Source: Rufibacter sp. XAAS-G3-1
GTDB taxonomy: Bacteria; Bacteroidota; Bacteroidia; Cytophagales; Hymenobacteraceae
NCBI RefSeq assembly: GCF_013623775.1
Contig: NZ_JABFAM010000003.1
Coordinates: 186,001 to 250,000 of the forward strand
Length of the DNA stretch: 64,000 nucleotides
Direction: 5' to 3'
Shown in pieces: positions 8,678-16,115 of the stretch. Positions within the stretch are counted from its first letter, which is position 1. Each line of letters starts with the position of its first letter. The notes beneath the pieces were generated by a model, which saw only the letters and a list, made by a program, of their open reading frames with translations, was not told the DNA's origin and made no database searches. The translations under genes were made by a program, and so were the position numbers.

Positions 8678-8710
8678 CAAAGGTAAGGATTTGTGCCTTT
8701 TTTTCCCGAA
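8678..8710 (-). promoter_or_regulatory. probable promoter of the S46 gene
   Basis: On the minus strand TACCTTTG (complement of 8678-8685) fits TAnnTTTG. The -33 element is weak (TTTC region). It lies 23 bp upstream of the ATG. Confidence 0.4.
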
Positions 8711-8721
8711 ACTAGCAGCAT

Positions 8722-8952
8722 ATGCAGGTAATTAACTGGCTTTTCAAGCACCTTTTTCTGGGGATTGTGTGGGTGTACCGCTATATGATTTCGCCGCTCA
8801 CGCCCGGCAGTTGCCGCTTCACGCCCACCTGCTCGGCCTACGCGCACCAGGCTATTGTGAAGTACGGCCCGTTCAAAGGCGGCTGGATGGCCCTGAAACG
8901 GATTGGCCGCTGCCAACCCTGGGGCGGGCATGGGTACGACCCGGTGCCGTAG
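8722..8952 (+). CDS. yidD: membrane protein insertion efficiency factor YidD
   Basis: Small inner-membrane-associated protein that assists YidC-dependent insertion. 76 aa, the usual family length (about 70-85). The conserved core is complete: [20 protein letters not shown], then [17 protein letters not shown] and the C-terminal [14 protein letters not shown], with the three conserved cysteines. An amphipathic helix, residues 4-20, precedes the core. It is usually found beside rpmH/rnpA/yidC, but here it stands alone, divergent from the S46 peptidase. The stop is followed by a GC-rich hairpin (8969-8989). Confidence 0.93.
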   Translation: MQVINWLFKHLFLGIVWVYRYMISPLTPGSCRFTPTCSAYAHQAIVKYGPFKGGWMALKRIGRCQPWGGHGYDPVP

Positions 8953-9273
8953 GAGACCTCACCCCCGGCCCCTCTCCCGCGGAGAGGGGAGCTTTTGGTG
9001 GTTGCATTTGGAAGGTGTTTTGGGAAAAGAGGGCTTAAAACAGTCCCTAGTGGGAACCTAGGCAGGTATTTCCATTAGGGCCCGAATGTCAAAAAATACC
9101 CTTTCCCTTCATCCTTTTAACCATACTTTCTTGCTTAATAGTCTTTTATAGACGTTTTACCCCGTATTTGCAGTGCTACTAAGGCCAAAAAGCCTTGTTA
9201 CGTTTTAACCCAAAGTTTCCTTTGTTTTTGGCTGAGCATATTTAATCCTACCTAAACTTAACCAAAATTCAAT
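8953..9273. other. intergenic, hairpins and promoter of the lipoprotein gene
   Basis: Contains a perfect hairpin CCCCTCTCC/GGAGAGGGG (8969-8989), a decayed REP-like unit near 9008-9044 (GTTTTGGGAAAAGAGGGCTTAAAAC), and a promoter candidate at 9195-9224. No gene seen. Confidence 0.5.
9195..9224 (+). promoter_or_regulatory. candidate promoter of the split metalloprotease lipoprotein
   Basis: TTG at 9195-9197, 19-bp spacer, TTCCTTTG at 9217-9224; one mismatch to TAnnTTTG. Leader of about 40 nt. Confidence 0.35.
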
Positions 9274-10392
9274 ATGCGAAATCAAAACTTTTACCTATTG
9301 GCTCTGATGGCCTTTTTACTTCTATTTGGGGGATGCCAGCAAGATGACCCCGTGACTGAATTAGCTGAAAATATGAACGGGCTTACCGTGCAGCAGGCCC
9401 GTGAATGGTTTGCGGCCAGCGGCGCAGGCAAGCCGTCTGCCGCCGCCAACAAGAGGGCCAAGCATAAGCCCTACGTCTTCACCCCAGACTGGAGCAAGGC
9501 CACAGCCTCGGAGGACAAGAACTACTACGTGGTGAACGCATCTGCTACATTTGAGAGCCGGCCCGGGTTCCTGCTCAAGGGCTACGGCACCACCGTGAAT
9601 GGCCTCAGCAAGGGACTGGTGCTGAAAGATAGGCGAACGGGAGAAATCTTCGCCGCCCTCATGCACGCCTACTCGGCAGACGGCAAGGCCCCGCGGGACT
9701 TCGGGTACCGAAACGTGCCCCAGGACTTCACCGGCTTGTTGTTCTACACCAACTTAAGCGGGGAGTTCGTCAACGGCTACTACTACGCGCAGGGCAAGAT
9801 AAGCAAGGTGGCTAGGAAGGGAAGTGCCGGAAGCGTATCCCCGAGCCAAGCCCGGTCCGGCTGCTTTTCTGTGCCGCTGGAGCAAAATAGTGGCTGGGTG
9901 TGCGTGGGGGACAATTGCTACCATAAGTACACCAATATCACCTATGTAAATCTCTGCGATTACACAGAGGAAACGGTTCCTCATAACGCTAATGACGGCG
10001 GCTACGGCGGAACTGGCAGCAGCGGAGGGGACGGCGACACGGAGCCTAAACCACAACCTAGCTATAATGTAATCAAAGACTCGACTATCACTCAAAGCCC
10101 CAAGATCGATTGTATTTATGAGGCACTTATTCAAGGAAACTCCTCTTTCAACAATATGCTTACTGCCTTCAAAGCAAATAACCAGATTAACCTCACCTTC
10201 AGACTGGGAGCCACCTCGGGAGAAGGCACCACCTTGCGGACAGGGAACAACTACTATATCACACTTAATAAGAATATCGGTGAAATACAGCACGCTCTCT
10301 GGACTACGGCAACGTTCTTTCACGAGGCCTTCCATGCGCAGCTCAGGGAACACGCCGTATCAGTGCTAGGCACCGATGTTGTCTCCAGTTGA
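9274..10392 (+). pseudogene. metalloprotease-like lipoprotein, N-terminal part, ends at in-frame TGA
   Basis: Lipoprotein signal with cysteine 21 (LLLFGGC). Next comes a short helical region (LTVQQAREWFAAS, about 37-49), a beta-rich middle containing CFSVPLE and a CVGDNC pair, a Gly-rich linker (about 242-258), and a C-terminal zinc-protease motif HEAFHAQLREH starting at His350. Only 12 residues after the motif the frame hits TGA (10390-10392). The same frame then continues without a break as PKHVDDMTLQELIGYIDA up to 10728. The whole would be about 484 codons, so this looks like one gene split by a nonsense mutation. Proteins of this layout in Bacteroidota often have toxin-like metallopeptidase ends; a predatory or antibacterial role is inference. 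I cannot exclude a sequencing error or readthrough. Confidence 0.7.
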
Positions 10393-10728
10393 CCAAAGCA
10401 CGTGGATGATATGACTTTACAGGAGCTCATTGGTTATATTGACGCTACAGAAGGTTCAAACAATAATTTGCAACGGCTCACCCACGATTTTTTCGCCAGT
10501 CACACTGACCAAATGGCCGAGGGGCTGCGGGAATTCGTACAGGAGAATTACCCTCTAACATTTCAGGAAATAGGAAGTAGTTTAGAGCCGTACAGAGCTA
10601 TGGCACTTAAAGGCACAAGTGATTCATATTATTGGCAACAAGAGGTAACAGCTAAGGGTAAAGAAACAGAATATATGACACAATGGAGTAAATTCATTAG
10701 TGCTAAAAAATTTGACTGCTATAAATAA
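10393..10728 (+). pseudogene. C-terminal part of the split metalloprotease-like protein
   Basis: Same frame as the preceding gene. It lacks its own signal peptide; GTG at 10402 is the only early start-like codon. Contains DDMTLQELIGYIDATEG, then LTHDFFASHTDQMAEGLREF, whose histidines could supply the missing third zinc ligand of the HExxH domain. Ends SAKKFDCYK. Expression as a separate protein would give a domain without the catalytic HExxH, so I read it as the severed end of the upstream gene. Confidence 0.6.
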
Positions 10729-10743
10729 TATTTATAAAATAAA

Positions 10744-11175
10744 ATGGGCAAAAAAAGTAAATTCCTCATCTTTTTTTTTGTGCTTTTTACCTGTAACAAG
10801 GCTTTTAGCCAAACTTCTACCGTGCAAGACACAATCTTTATCTTATTTCAGAATGATGGAAGTATGCAAGCAGAGAGAAGAGAAGCAAGTAAAACAAGTA
10901 GTGTATTCATATACCATACACCTAACCTATTAGATTTCATGTTCAATCAACTTTCATTTTCTTACCATCAAGGGAATTGCATAAAAGAAGATAAATCCTT
11001 TCTTAAAAAATTAAAGTTTACCCATTACATGCAGGTCGCCGAAGATGTACATATACGTCCTTTCCCATACCTTAACCAGTATGTTTTCTTCATAGTTGAG
11101 GTAGAACCAAGTAAGAATACGTTACATTTATACAAGGTAAGACCAATATATTTTAAACAGCACGAAGATTATTGA
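10744..11175 (+). CDS. small secreted protein, unknown
   Basis: 143 aa; signal peptide of about 23 residues (FLIFFFVLF core, ends KAFSQ). The mature part is mainly beta with many aromatic residues (FIYHTPNLLDFMFNQLSFSY, then YLNQYVFFIVEVEPS). I recognise no family. It begins 15 bp after the end of the metalloprotease-like gene, in a clearly AT-rich stretch, so it is probably co-transcribed and may have arrived with it. A cognate immunity or accessory role for the protease-like lipoprotein is possible but has no direct support. A perfect 17-bp hairpin follows at 11187-11232. Confidence 0.55.
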   Translation: MGKKSKFLIFFFVLFTCNKAFSQTSTVQDTIFILFQNDGSMQAERREASKTSSVFIYHTPNLLDFMFNQLSFSYHQGNCIKEDKSFLKKLKFTHYMQVAEDVHIRPFPYLNQYVFFIVEVEPSKNTLHLYKVRPIYFKQHEDY

Positions 11176-11186
11176 CATTTGAAAAA

Positions 11187-11232
11187 ATGAACCCAACTGC
11201 TCCCAGTAATCACTTGGAGCAGTTGGGTTCAT
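11187..11232 (+). terminator. perfect 17-bp hairpin
   Basis: ATGAACCCAACTGCTCC pairs exactly with 11216-11232 across a 12-nt loop, just behind the small secreted protein. Probable terminator; no strong T run follows. Confidence 0.6.
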
Positions 11233-11300
11233 GCATAGAAAACTTACCTTCCGGACGTATAAGCCATATAAAACTTGTTAAAAAGTACTTAATCCAAGTC

Positions 11301-11375
11301 TATTCTACTACTAAATAAACAAAGCAGGGATGCTTATTACAGATGCCCCTGCTTTGTTTATTTAGTAGTAGAATA
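11301..11375. repeat. perfect 29-bp inverted repeat
   Basis: Arm 11301-11329 (starts TATTCTACTACTAAATAAAC) is exactly complementary to 11347-11375, with a 17-nt loop. It lies 32 bp before the next lipoprotein gene. It could be a terminator, an mRNA structure, or the relic of a mobile hairpin. Confidence 0.8.
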
Positions 11376-11407
11376 CCTAAAACACCTCAAGTCTCACCTA
11401 ATAAAAC

Positions 11408-12022
11408 ATGAAAGTTTTACTCCTCTACTTTATATTCTTTCTAGTTTTCCTAAGTGCTTCTTGCTCGCAAAGCACCCAGATACAAAATAGAATAGACAAG
11501 CTCATCCATCAAAACAAAAAGGATAATGCTCTGGCTATCCGGGAAATAGAAATCATAGATACAGTACTAACTAAGGAAATCATCAAATTCATCTCAGAAC
11601 AAAGGCTGAAAGATACCCTTTTCAGCAAGGGCTATGGACATATAGTAGTTTCTATAAGCCCTCCAGATGAATATAATCCCTACAATAAACGAATTATTAG
11701 GAGCTATTATATCAATACGAACTTCAGTAGGCTCAAGGATCAAAAGAAAGAGGAAAAGGCATATTTAGCCTATCCAAGCTATTACACCTTTGTTGAGAAT
11801 ATGTTAGTATTTATCAAAACACCTGACATTGACACAACTTTTCCTCCAAATTTTAAGGAAAAGGACATGCAAAGGTTAAGGAAGATCCAGAGCCTCTTTC
11901 TTAAACCAACAGAGAAAGTCACCTTTTTTAGCCTAAGCGGAGAAGAACTTTATACAGACAAAAACTTCAGCATAGATTATCAAAGATTCCACAACGGAAA
12001 GTACATTTTAGAGCTTGTTTAA
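11408..12022 (+). pseudogene. unknown lipoprotein, 3' end displaced by a palindromic element
   Basis: Lipoprotein signal with cysteine 19 (FLSASC). The body has NRIDKLIHQNKKDN, then a basic, lysine-rich mostly helical and beta region (YNPYNKRIIRSYYINTNF, EKVTFFSLSGEELYTDKNF); no family recognised. The present frame ends ..GKYILELV with TAA provided by the inserted 160-bp element (GAG CTT GTT TAA). Removing 12011-12170 and one TTA copy joins codon TTA (12008-12010) in frame to ATT TAC GAA GAC and so on, giving 21 more residues (IYEDQTYSTHQDPYAPKVPT then N) and a TAG at 12237-12239. The intact protein would be 222 aa rather than 204. AT-rich like its neighbours. The truncated version may still function. 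Confidence 0.7.
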
Positions 12023-12170
12023 ATTTCATCTTTGCGCTACAAACGACCATAAAAAGAACCTGCGTTCACCTTTTCCTAGTACCGTAGCGCTGCTACGCTG
12101 CGAGAAAAACGCTTCCGCAGAACCTTTCTCTGGCCGTTTTCGCCAGCAAACCTCAAATGTAAACAAGCTC
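12011..12170 (+). mobile_element. palindromic MITE-like element, copy B (inside a gene)
   Basis: 160 bp from GAGCTTGTTTAAATTTC to AAATGTAAACAAGCTC, flanked by TTA 12008-12010 and TTA 12171-12173. Central GTAGCGCTGCTAC hairpin. The left half aligns with the complement of the right half over its full length. Inserted near the 3' end of the lipoprotein gene 11408. Confidence 0.9.
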
Positions 12171-12239
12171 TTAATTTACGAAGACCAGACCTATTCTACC
12201 CATCAAGATCCTTATGCTCCAAAAGTGCCAACAAATTAG
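12171..12239 (+). pseudogene. severed 3' end of the lipoprotein gene 11408
   Basis: Codons TTA ATT TAC GAA GAC onward encode LIYEDQTYSTHQDPYAPKVP then TN and stop. They are in frame with the upstream part once the element and one TTA are removed. The segment has no start of its own and is probably not translated now. Confidence 0.7.
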
Positions 12240-12344
12240 TCTTTCTATTACACGCAGGGGAAGGCAGGAAAAGGTTAACACAATAATGGTAGCGGCATCC
12301 ATTCCCTCCGCCTTTCCGTTAAGCTGATTTAAGTTTCTTTCTAC

Positions 12345-13088
12345 ATGCCCTTCACCTTTTCGCACCCAGCCGTTGTCTTACCCCTGATTAGCTTGCCCCA
12401 GAAGTGGCGCTCCGCCACGGGGTTGATTGTGGGCAGCATGGCTCCAGATTTTGAGAAGTTCATCAGGATGAGCCTCCATGACCCGTACAGTCACACGTGG
12501 CCCAGCATTTTCTATTTCAATCTGCCGGTGGGGCTGCTGGTTTGCTTTCTCTTCCATCTCATTGTCCGGAACACGCTCATTGACCACCTTCCCTATTTTC
12601 TGCGGAAGCGCTTTGACCGGTTCAAGCGGTTTGACTGGAAAACGCATTTCAGGAAGCATTGGCCGGTAGTAGTACTTTCCTTGCTGATAGGCATTGTCTC
12701 GCACTTAGGCTGGGACGCGTTTACCCACAAGGAAGGCCGGGGGGTGCGCATGTTCCCGTTTCTGTTGCAGCCGGTTTTGCCAGAGCCTTTCAGCCGACCT
12801 TGGTTCACGTTCCTGCAGCAGGTGCTGTCTGTGATTGGAGGCTTTGTGATGGCTGTCTTTATTTATGGATTACCGCAGGAAAAAAAGCCGCTGGAAAAGA
12901 GATCTATTCTGGGGTTCTGGTGTATGTCAGGCGTGATCGTGTGCGTGGTAGTAGCCTTATGGGTAATGGCGGGCGGCATGCTGAACCGCTACTATATTTT
13001 TGTGGCGGCCATTTCTGCGGGGTTACTGAGTCTGATTCTTCTGCCGTTCCTGATCAAGATCAAACAGCAAGTATTCTCCAGACCTTAA
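12345..13088 (+). CDS. DUF4184 family membrane protein (copy 1)
   Basis: 247-aa integral membrane protein of unknown function. The N-terminus MPFTFSHPAVVLPL and the following GLIVGSMAPDFEKF are the DUF4184 signature; conserved His and Asp residues (SHPA, APDFEKF, HDPYSHT, SHLGWDAFTH) suggest a metal-dependent membrane hydrolase-like fold, though this is not proven. About six hydrophobic segments follow. A second, similar gene starts 169 bp downstream (13258), indicating tandem duplication. It begins 105 bp after the disrupted lipoprotein, where base composition returns to the local norm. Confidence 0.85.
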   Translation: MPFTFSHPAVVLPLISLPQKWRSATGLIVGSMAPDFEKFIRMSLHDPYSHTWPSIFYFNLPVGLLVCFLFHLIVRNTLIDHLPYFLRKRFDRFKRFDWKTHFRKHWPVVVLSLLIGIVSHLGWDAFTHKEGRGVRMFPFLLQPVLPEPFSRPWFTFLQQVLSVIGGFVMAVFIYGLPQEKKPLEKRSILGFWCMSGVIVCVVVALWVMAGGMLNRYYIFVAAISAGLLSLILLPFLIKIKQQVFSRP

Positions 13089-13257
13089 CCAGCAAGAGAC
13101 CTCAGAAAACCGTCTAGCCTTGCTGCAGTCTGCCGCATTATTTCACCTCTTTTTGGCAAGATTTGGAAAAACTGGGCCTAAAACGGGACAGGCGGCCTTT
13201 CACCTTTCGGCTTGCGTTGTACCTTTAGGAACTCTTTTCCAGTTTAAAACCGATCTC

Positions 13258-14013
13258 ATGTCATTCACCTTCTCCCATCCGGCCGTGGTTCTGCCGTTGC
13301 TGGCGCTTCCCAAAAAGTGCCGGTCTGGCACAGGCCTGGTGATTGGCAGCATGGCCCCTGACTTTGAGAAGTTCCTGCGCATGAGCGAACATGACCCCCA
13401 CAGCCATACCTGGTGGGGAATCTTTTACTTCAACCTACCGCTGGGGCTGTTGCTTTCCTTTCTTTTCCACCTGGTAGTACGCGATCCGTTGCTCCAGAAC
13501 TTACCTGCGTTTCTGCGGATGCGCCTTCTTAAATATACCGCGTTTGATTGGGCAGCCTATTTCAAGAAGAACTATGTGGTGGTGATCTTTAGCATCTTGG
13601 TGGGCACTTTCTCTCATTTAGTGCTGGATATCCTTACCCACTCGCCCGGTCACCGGGATGAGCTGCTGCCTTTTGTGGAGTTGGGCACAGACACCTTGAC
13701 AAAGCCCATCAGCAGCCGGATGGCTGGCTTATGGAGGCAGAGTATCGTTTCTTTGGTTGGTCTCTTGGTCTTAATGTGGTTTATCGTACAACTCCCCAAA
13801 CAAAGGGAGTTACCCGGAAATAAAAGAGGGGAAAGCACGTACTGGTTAGTGATGGTGGTGGTGATGGCGGCGGTTGTCGGGATTAGATCCCAGCTAGGCG
13901 AAGGAATCAAGCGAGACCCCTACCACCCTATCATTGTGCTCATATCGGCGGGGCTTATCAGTCTGGTGGTCTCGCCGGTACTTTTAGGCATCAGACATCA
14001 TCGTAAACAATAG
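13258..14013 (+). CDS. DUF4184 family membrane protein (copy 2)
   Basis: 251 aa from ATG at 13258. An upstream in-frame ATG at 13120 would add 46 residues without similarity to copy 1, so the internal start, MSFTFSHPAVVLPLLALP, is preferred. It shares with copy 1 the motifs GSMAPDFEKFLRMSEHDPHS, IFYFNLPLGLL and SHLVLDILTHSPG. About six membrane segments. It ends 6 bp before the cytosine deaminase gene, so the two probably share an mRNA. Function unknown; the tandem copies differ mainly in the C-terminal third. Confidence 0.85.
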   Translation: MSFTFSHPAVVLPLLALPKKCRSGTGLVIGSMAPDFEKFLRMSEHDPHSHTWWGIFYFNLPLGLLLSFLFHLVVRDPLLQNLPAFLRMRLLKYTAFDWAAYFKKNYVVVIFSILVGTFSHLVLDILTHSPGHRDELLPFVELGTDTLTKPISSRMAGLWRQSIVSLVGLLVLMWFIVQLPKQRELPGNKRGESTYWLVMVVVMAAVVGIRSQLGEGIKRDPYHPIIVLISAGLISLVVSPVLLGIRHHRKQ

Positions 14014-14019
14014 AAAACT

Positions 14020-14457
14020 ATGAACGAATTTTTGCAAGCGGCCCTGGAAGAGGCGAAAAAAGGATACGAAGAAGGTGGTATTCCCATCGGCTCGGTACTA
14101 GTGCACAAGGGAAAGATTATTGGCCGGGGCCACAACAAGCGGGTACAGGACGGCAGCGCCATTCTGCACGGCGAAATGGATGCCCTGGAGAACGCGGGTC
14201 GTCAGCCCGCCTCGGTGTACCGCGAGTGTACTATGTACACCACCTTGTCGCCGTGCTCTATGTGCTCAGGCACTATTCTGCTGTATGGCATCCCCAGAGT
14301 GGTAATAGGCGAAAACAAGTCGTTTGTGGGCGAGGAAGAACTGCTGCGCACCCGCGGGGTGGAAATAACGGTAGAGGACAACCAGGAGTGCCACGAACTC
14401 ATGCAGAAGTTTATCCAGGAGAAACCCGCCGTCTGGAACGAGGACATTGGGGTGTAA
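14020..14457 (+). CDS. cytosine deaminase, zinc-dependent (Fcy1-like)
   Basis: Predicted pyrimidine salvage enzyme converting cytosine to uracil. 145 aa, single CDA-fold domain. Zinc and catalytic motifs are ILHGEMDALENAGR (His and Glu) and TTLSPCSMCSGTILLYGIP (two Cys). The overall pattern (GGIPIGSVLVHKGKIIGRGH, VVIGENKSFVGEEELL, and the C-terminal VWNEDIGV) matches the yeast-type cytosine deaminase rather than tRNA adenosine deaminase TadA or the unrelated CodA. It lies 6 bp after a DUF4184 gene. A 15-bp hairpin terminator follows at 14493-14534. Confidence 0.85.
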   Translation: MNEFLQAALEEAKKGYEEGGIPIGSVLVHKGKIIGRGHNKRVQDGSAILHGEMDALENAGRQPASVYRECTMYTTLSPCSMCSGTILLYGIPRVVIGENKSFVGEEELLRTRGVEITVEDNQECHELMQKFIQEKPAVWNEDIGV

Positions 14458-14492
14458 TTCCCCGTTTCTGTGTTTCCGGCTTACGCGTTGCG

Positions 14493-14534
14493 CCCGTTTA
14501 GGGGCTGTTTCTTTAAAAGCAGCCCCTAAACGGG
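14493..14534 (+). terminator. 15-bp hairpin, REP-like, after cytosine deaminase
   Basis: CCCGTTTAGGGGCTG pairs exactly with 14520-14534 across 12 nt. The core GTTTAGGGGCTG/CAGCCCCTAAAC belongs to the REP-like family. Confidence 0.65.
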
Positions 14535-14604
14535 AATAGAAAACAGAGACGCTGGAAATCCGCAAACTTTCTGTTGGCCGTACTTGTTCTAGCGGTATTC
14601 ACCC

Positions 14605-15207
14605 ATGATGCGTCGCTACTCCATGAAAAATATTCCTTTTTTGATCGTTCTTTTCCTGTTGCCCTTGCTCAGCTGTCAGAGTTCGGCCGAGAAAACCGCG
14701 CAACAATCTGCTGTAGTGGCACCCACAATGGTCACGGCCCAACAAAGCCCCGCAACTTCTCAGCACCCGAAGAACCCGTACTACTCCCGCACAGACACCA
14801 CCACCCTGCACGTTTCTGATGCCGAGTGGAAGAAAGTGTTGCCGCCCGATCTTTACCAGGTGGCCCGCAGAAAAGACACCGAGCGCGCGTTCACCGGCAA
14901 ACTCTGGAATTACACCGGCAGAGGCACGTACTACTGCGCCGCCTGCGGAAATAAACTATTTGCCTCTGATGCCAAGTTTGCGAGTGACTGCGGCTGGCCC
15001 AGCTTCTTTGAGACTTTCCGGAAAACAGCCGTTAAATACGAAGAAGACCACTCCTTCGGCATGGAGCGCATAGAAGTCCTCTGCGGCCGCTGCGATGCCC
15101 ACCTGGGCCACCTGTTTGACGATGGCCCCGCCCCTACCTACAAACGCTACTGCATGAACTCCGTCTCCCTGGACTTTGTACCCAACAGCGGTTTACAGGT
15201 AAACTAG
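14605..15207 (+). CDS. msrB: peptide-methionine (R)-S-oxide reductase, lipoprotein form
   Basis: Repairs R-methionine sulfoxide in proteins. Two zinc CxxC pairs (CAACG, CGRCD), CGWPSFFETF, HLGHLFDDGP and the active-site RYCMNSVSLDF are all present (about residues 110-195). Unlike cytosolic MsrB, it has an export signal with a lipobox ending in LLSC, followed by a 45-residue low-complexity linker; it therefore probably sits in the periplasm or outer membrane and repairs envelope proteins. ATG at 14623 (MKNIPFLIVLF) makes the more typical signal peptide and may be the true start; 14605 and 14608 are alternatives. A strong hairpin follows at 15224-15263. Confidence 0.92.
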   Translation: MMRRYSMKNIPFLIVLFLLPLLSCQSSAEKTAQQSAVVAPTMVTAQQSPATSQHPKNPYYSRTDTTTLHVSDAEWKKVLPPDLYQVARRKDTERAFTGKLWNYTGRGTYYCAACGNKLFASDAKFASDCGWPSFFETFRKTAVKYEEDHSFGMERIEVLCGRCDAHLGHLFDDGPAPTYKRYCMNSVSLDFVPNSGLQVN

Positions 15208-15223
15208 AATTTTCTCCTCTACC

Positions 15224-15263
15224 GGGAATGCCGTGCCGAATTTCAGTTCGGCACGGCATTCCC
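15224..15263 (+). terminator. terminator after msrB
   Basis: GGGAATGCCGTGCCGAA pairs exactly with TTCGGCACGGCATTCCC across 6 nt (17-bp stem). Confidence 0.75.
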
Positions 15264-15426
15264 GTTCTAATACCCCTATGAATGATTGGTGCGCCTTTGA
15301 AGGAGATGGCGGAAAGTCGGAACCCACTCCTACCCCTTCCAGGCCCATCTTGTAGGGAAACTTTTGTTGATACCGCTGTTCGGGAGTGGAACTCCCCGAC
15401 CGAACGCCTCCGGAAGAGCGGGGATA

Positions 15427-15466
15427 GCGTTTAGGGCCTGTTTTTCGGAAAACGAGCCTAAAACGC
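15427..15466. repeat. REP-like hairpin
   Basis: GCGTTTAGGGCCTGTTTTT, short loop, then GAAAACGAGCCTAAAACGC. Family member. Confidence 0.65.
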
Positions 15467-15594
15467 ACGAACCCGCTTCCCCGTCCTGTCCCCTGCCAGG
15501 ACGGGAGAAAAGCGGTTCAACCTGCCTGTCCCCTGCCTTGGCCTGTCAGGGGACAGGCCAAGGAAACAATCAGCCGCTTTTTCCCTACAAGATG

Positions 15595-15890
15595 AGCCTC
15601 AGAGGGGAATACGCCTTTGCCGGGGATAGGAATGCGTGTAAGAGAAAAGGCATGCCTTGTCTCTACAGGTTCTATCATCACCGATATTGCTGCTTTAGCA
15701 CCGCTTCCGCTACTTTCCCAGTTCCAGTCTTCCCCGAGCGCGCCTCGCTTTTGGCCATAGATAAGCAAAACTAAGAGAGACAAACGGCTCAGGCCGAAAG
15801 GGCAGTGCGAGAGGGGAAGACGGGGCCCCGCGGCCGTGAGCGCATACCGCCAGAGATGAAACAATACCGCACCTGCACCCACGAGAAAAG
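15595..15890. repeat. roughly 300-bp dispersed block, copy 1
   Basis: Shares long near-identical stretches with 38565-38865: CCAGTTCCAGTCTTCCCCGA, GAGCGCGCCTCGCTTTTGGC, AGGCCGAAAGGGCAGTGCGA, CGGCCGTGAGCGCATACCGC, CAGAGATGAAACAATAC. A third, diverged part lies near 60505-60560. Not coding: substitutions and indels do not respect any frame. Confidence 0.75.
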
Positions 15891-15977
15891 CGGACAAGCC
15901 AGGGGAACAGCAAACTGCAGGCACCAGCTAATACCACGGAACAAACAGATAACCCAATGCACAGAAATTACACAACC

Positions 15978-16016
15978 GCGTTTTAGGCCTGGTTTTCTGA
16001 AAGCGCCTTTAAAACG
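15978..16016. repeat. REP-like hairpin
   Basis: GCGTTTTAGGCCTGGTTTTC followed by GAAAGCGCCTTTAAAACG; imperfect family member. Confidence 0.6.
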
Positions 16017-16038
16017 AATGTTCCATCTGCCCTAAAGC

Positions 16039-16081
16039 AAAACGCCCGTCCCGCAAATGCTTCTGCGAAGACGGGCGTTTT
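16039..16081 (-). terminator. terminator of lgt
   Basis: AAAACGCCCGTC/GACGGGCGTTTT inverted repeat, 35 bp downstream of the lgt stop on the minus strand. A REP-like half-unit (16076-16112) lies between it and the gene. Confidence 0.7.
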
Positions 16082-16115
16082 AAAGCTACTTTCTTAAAAT
16101 CAGGCCTAAAACAGA

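Larger units (their letters stand above)
15208..16115. other. 908-bp non-coding region filled with repeats
   Basis: No credible gene: the open frames here coincide with dispersed repeats. It holds the msrB terminator, an inverted pair CATCTTGTAGGGAAA (15348) / TTTCCCTACAAGATG (15580), REP-like hairpins at 15427 and 15978, a roughly 300-bp block shared with 38565-38865, and the lgt terminator at 16039. Confidence 0.65.

Noticed and set aside
12015-12239. 74-codon frame covering element copy B
   Set aside because: Starts inside the mobile element; only the last 22 codons are genuine, as the severed tail of the lipoprotein gene.
15517-15937. Overlapping minus-strand frames of 75-135 codons
   Set aside because: They follow the dispersed repeat block; two frames are open at once, and neither has a signal, motif or neighbour support.
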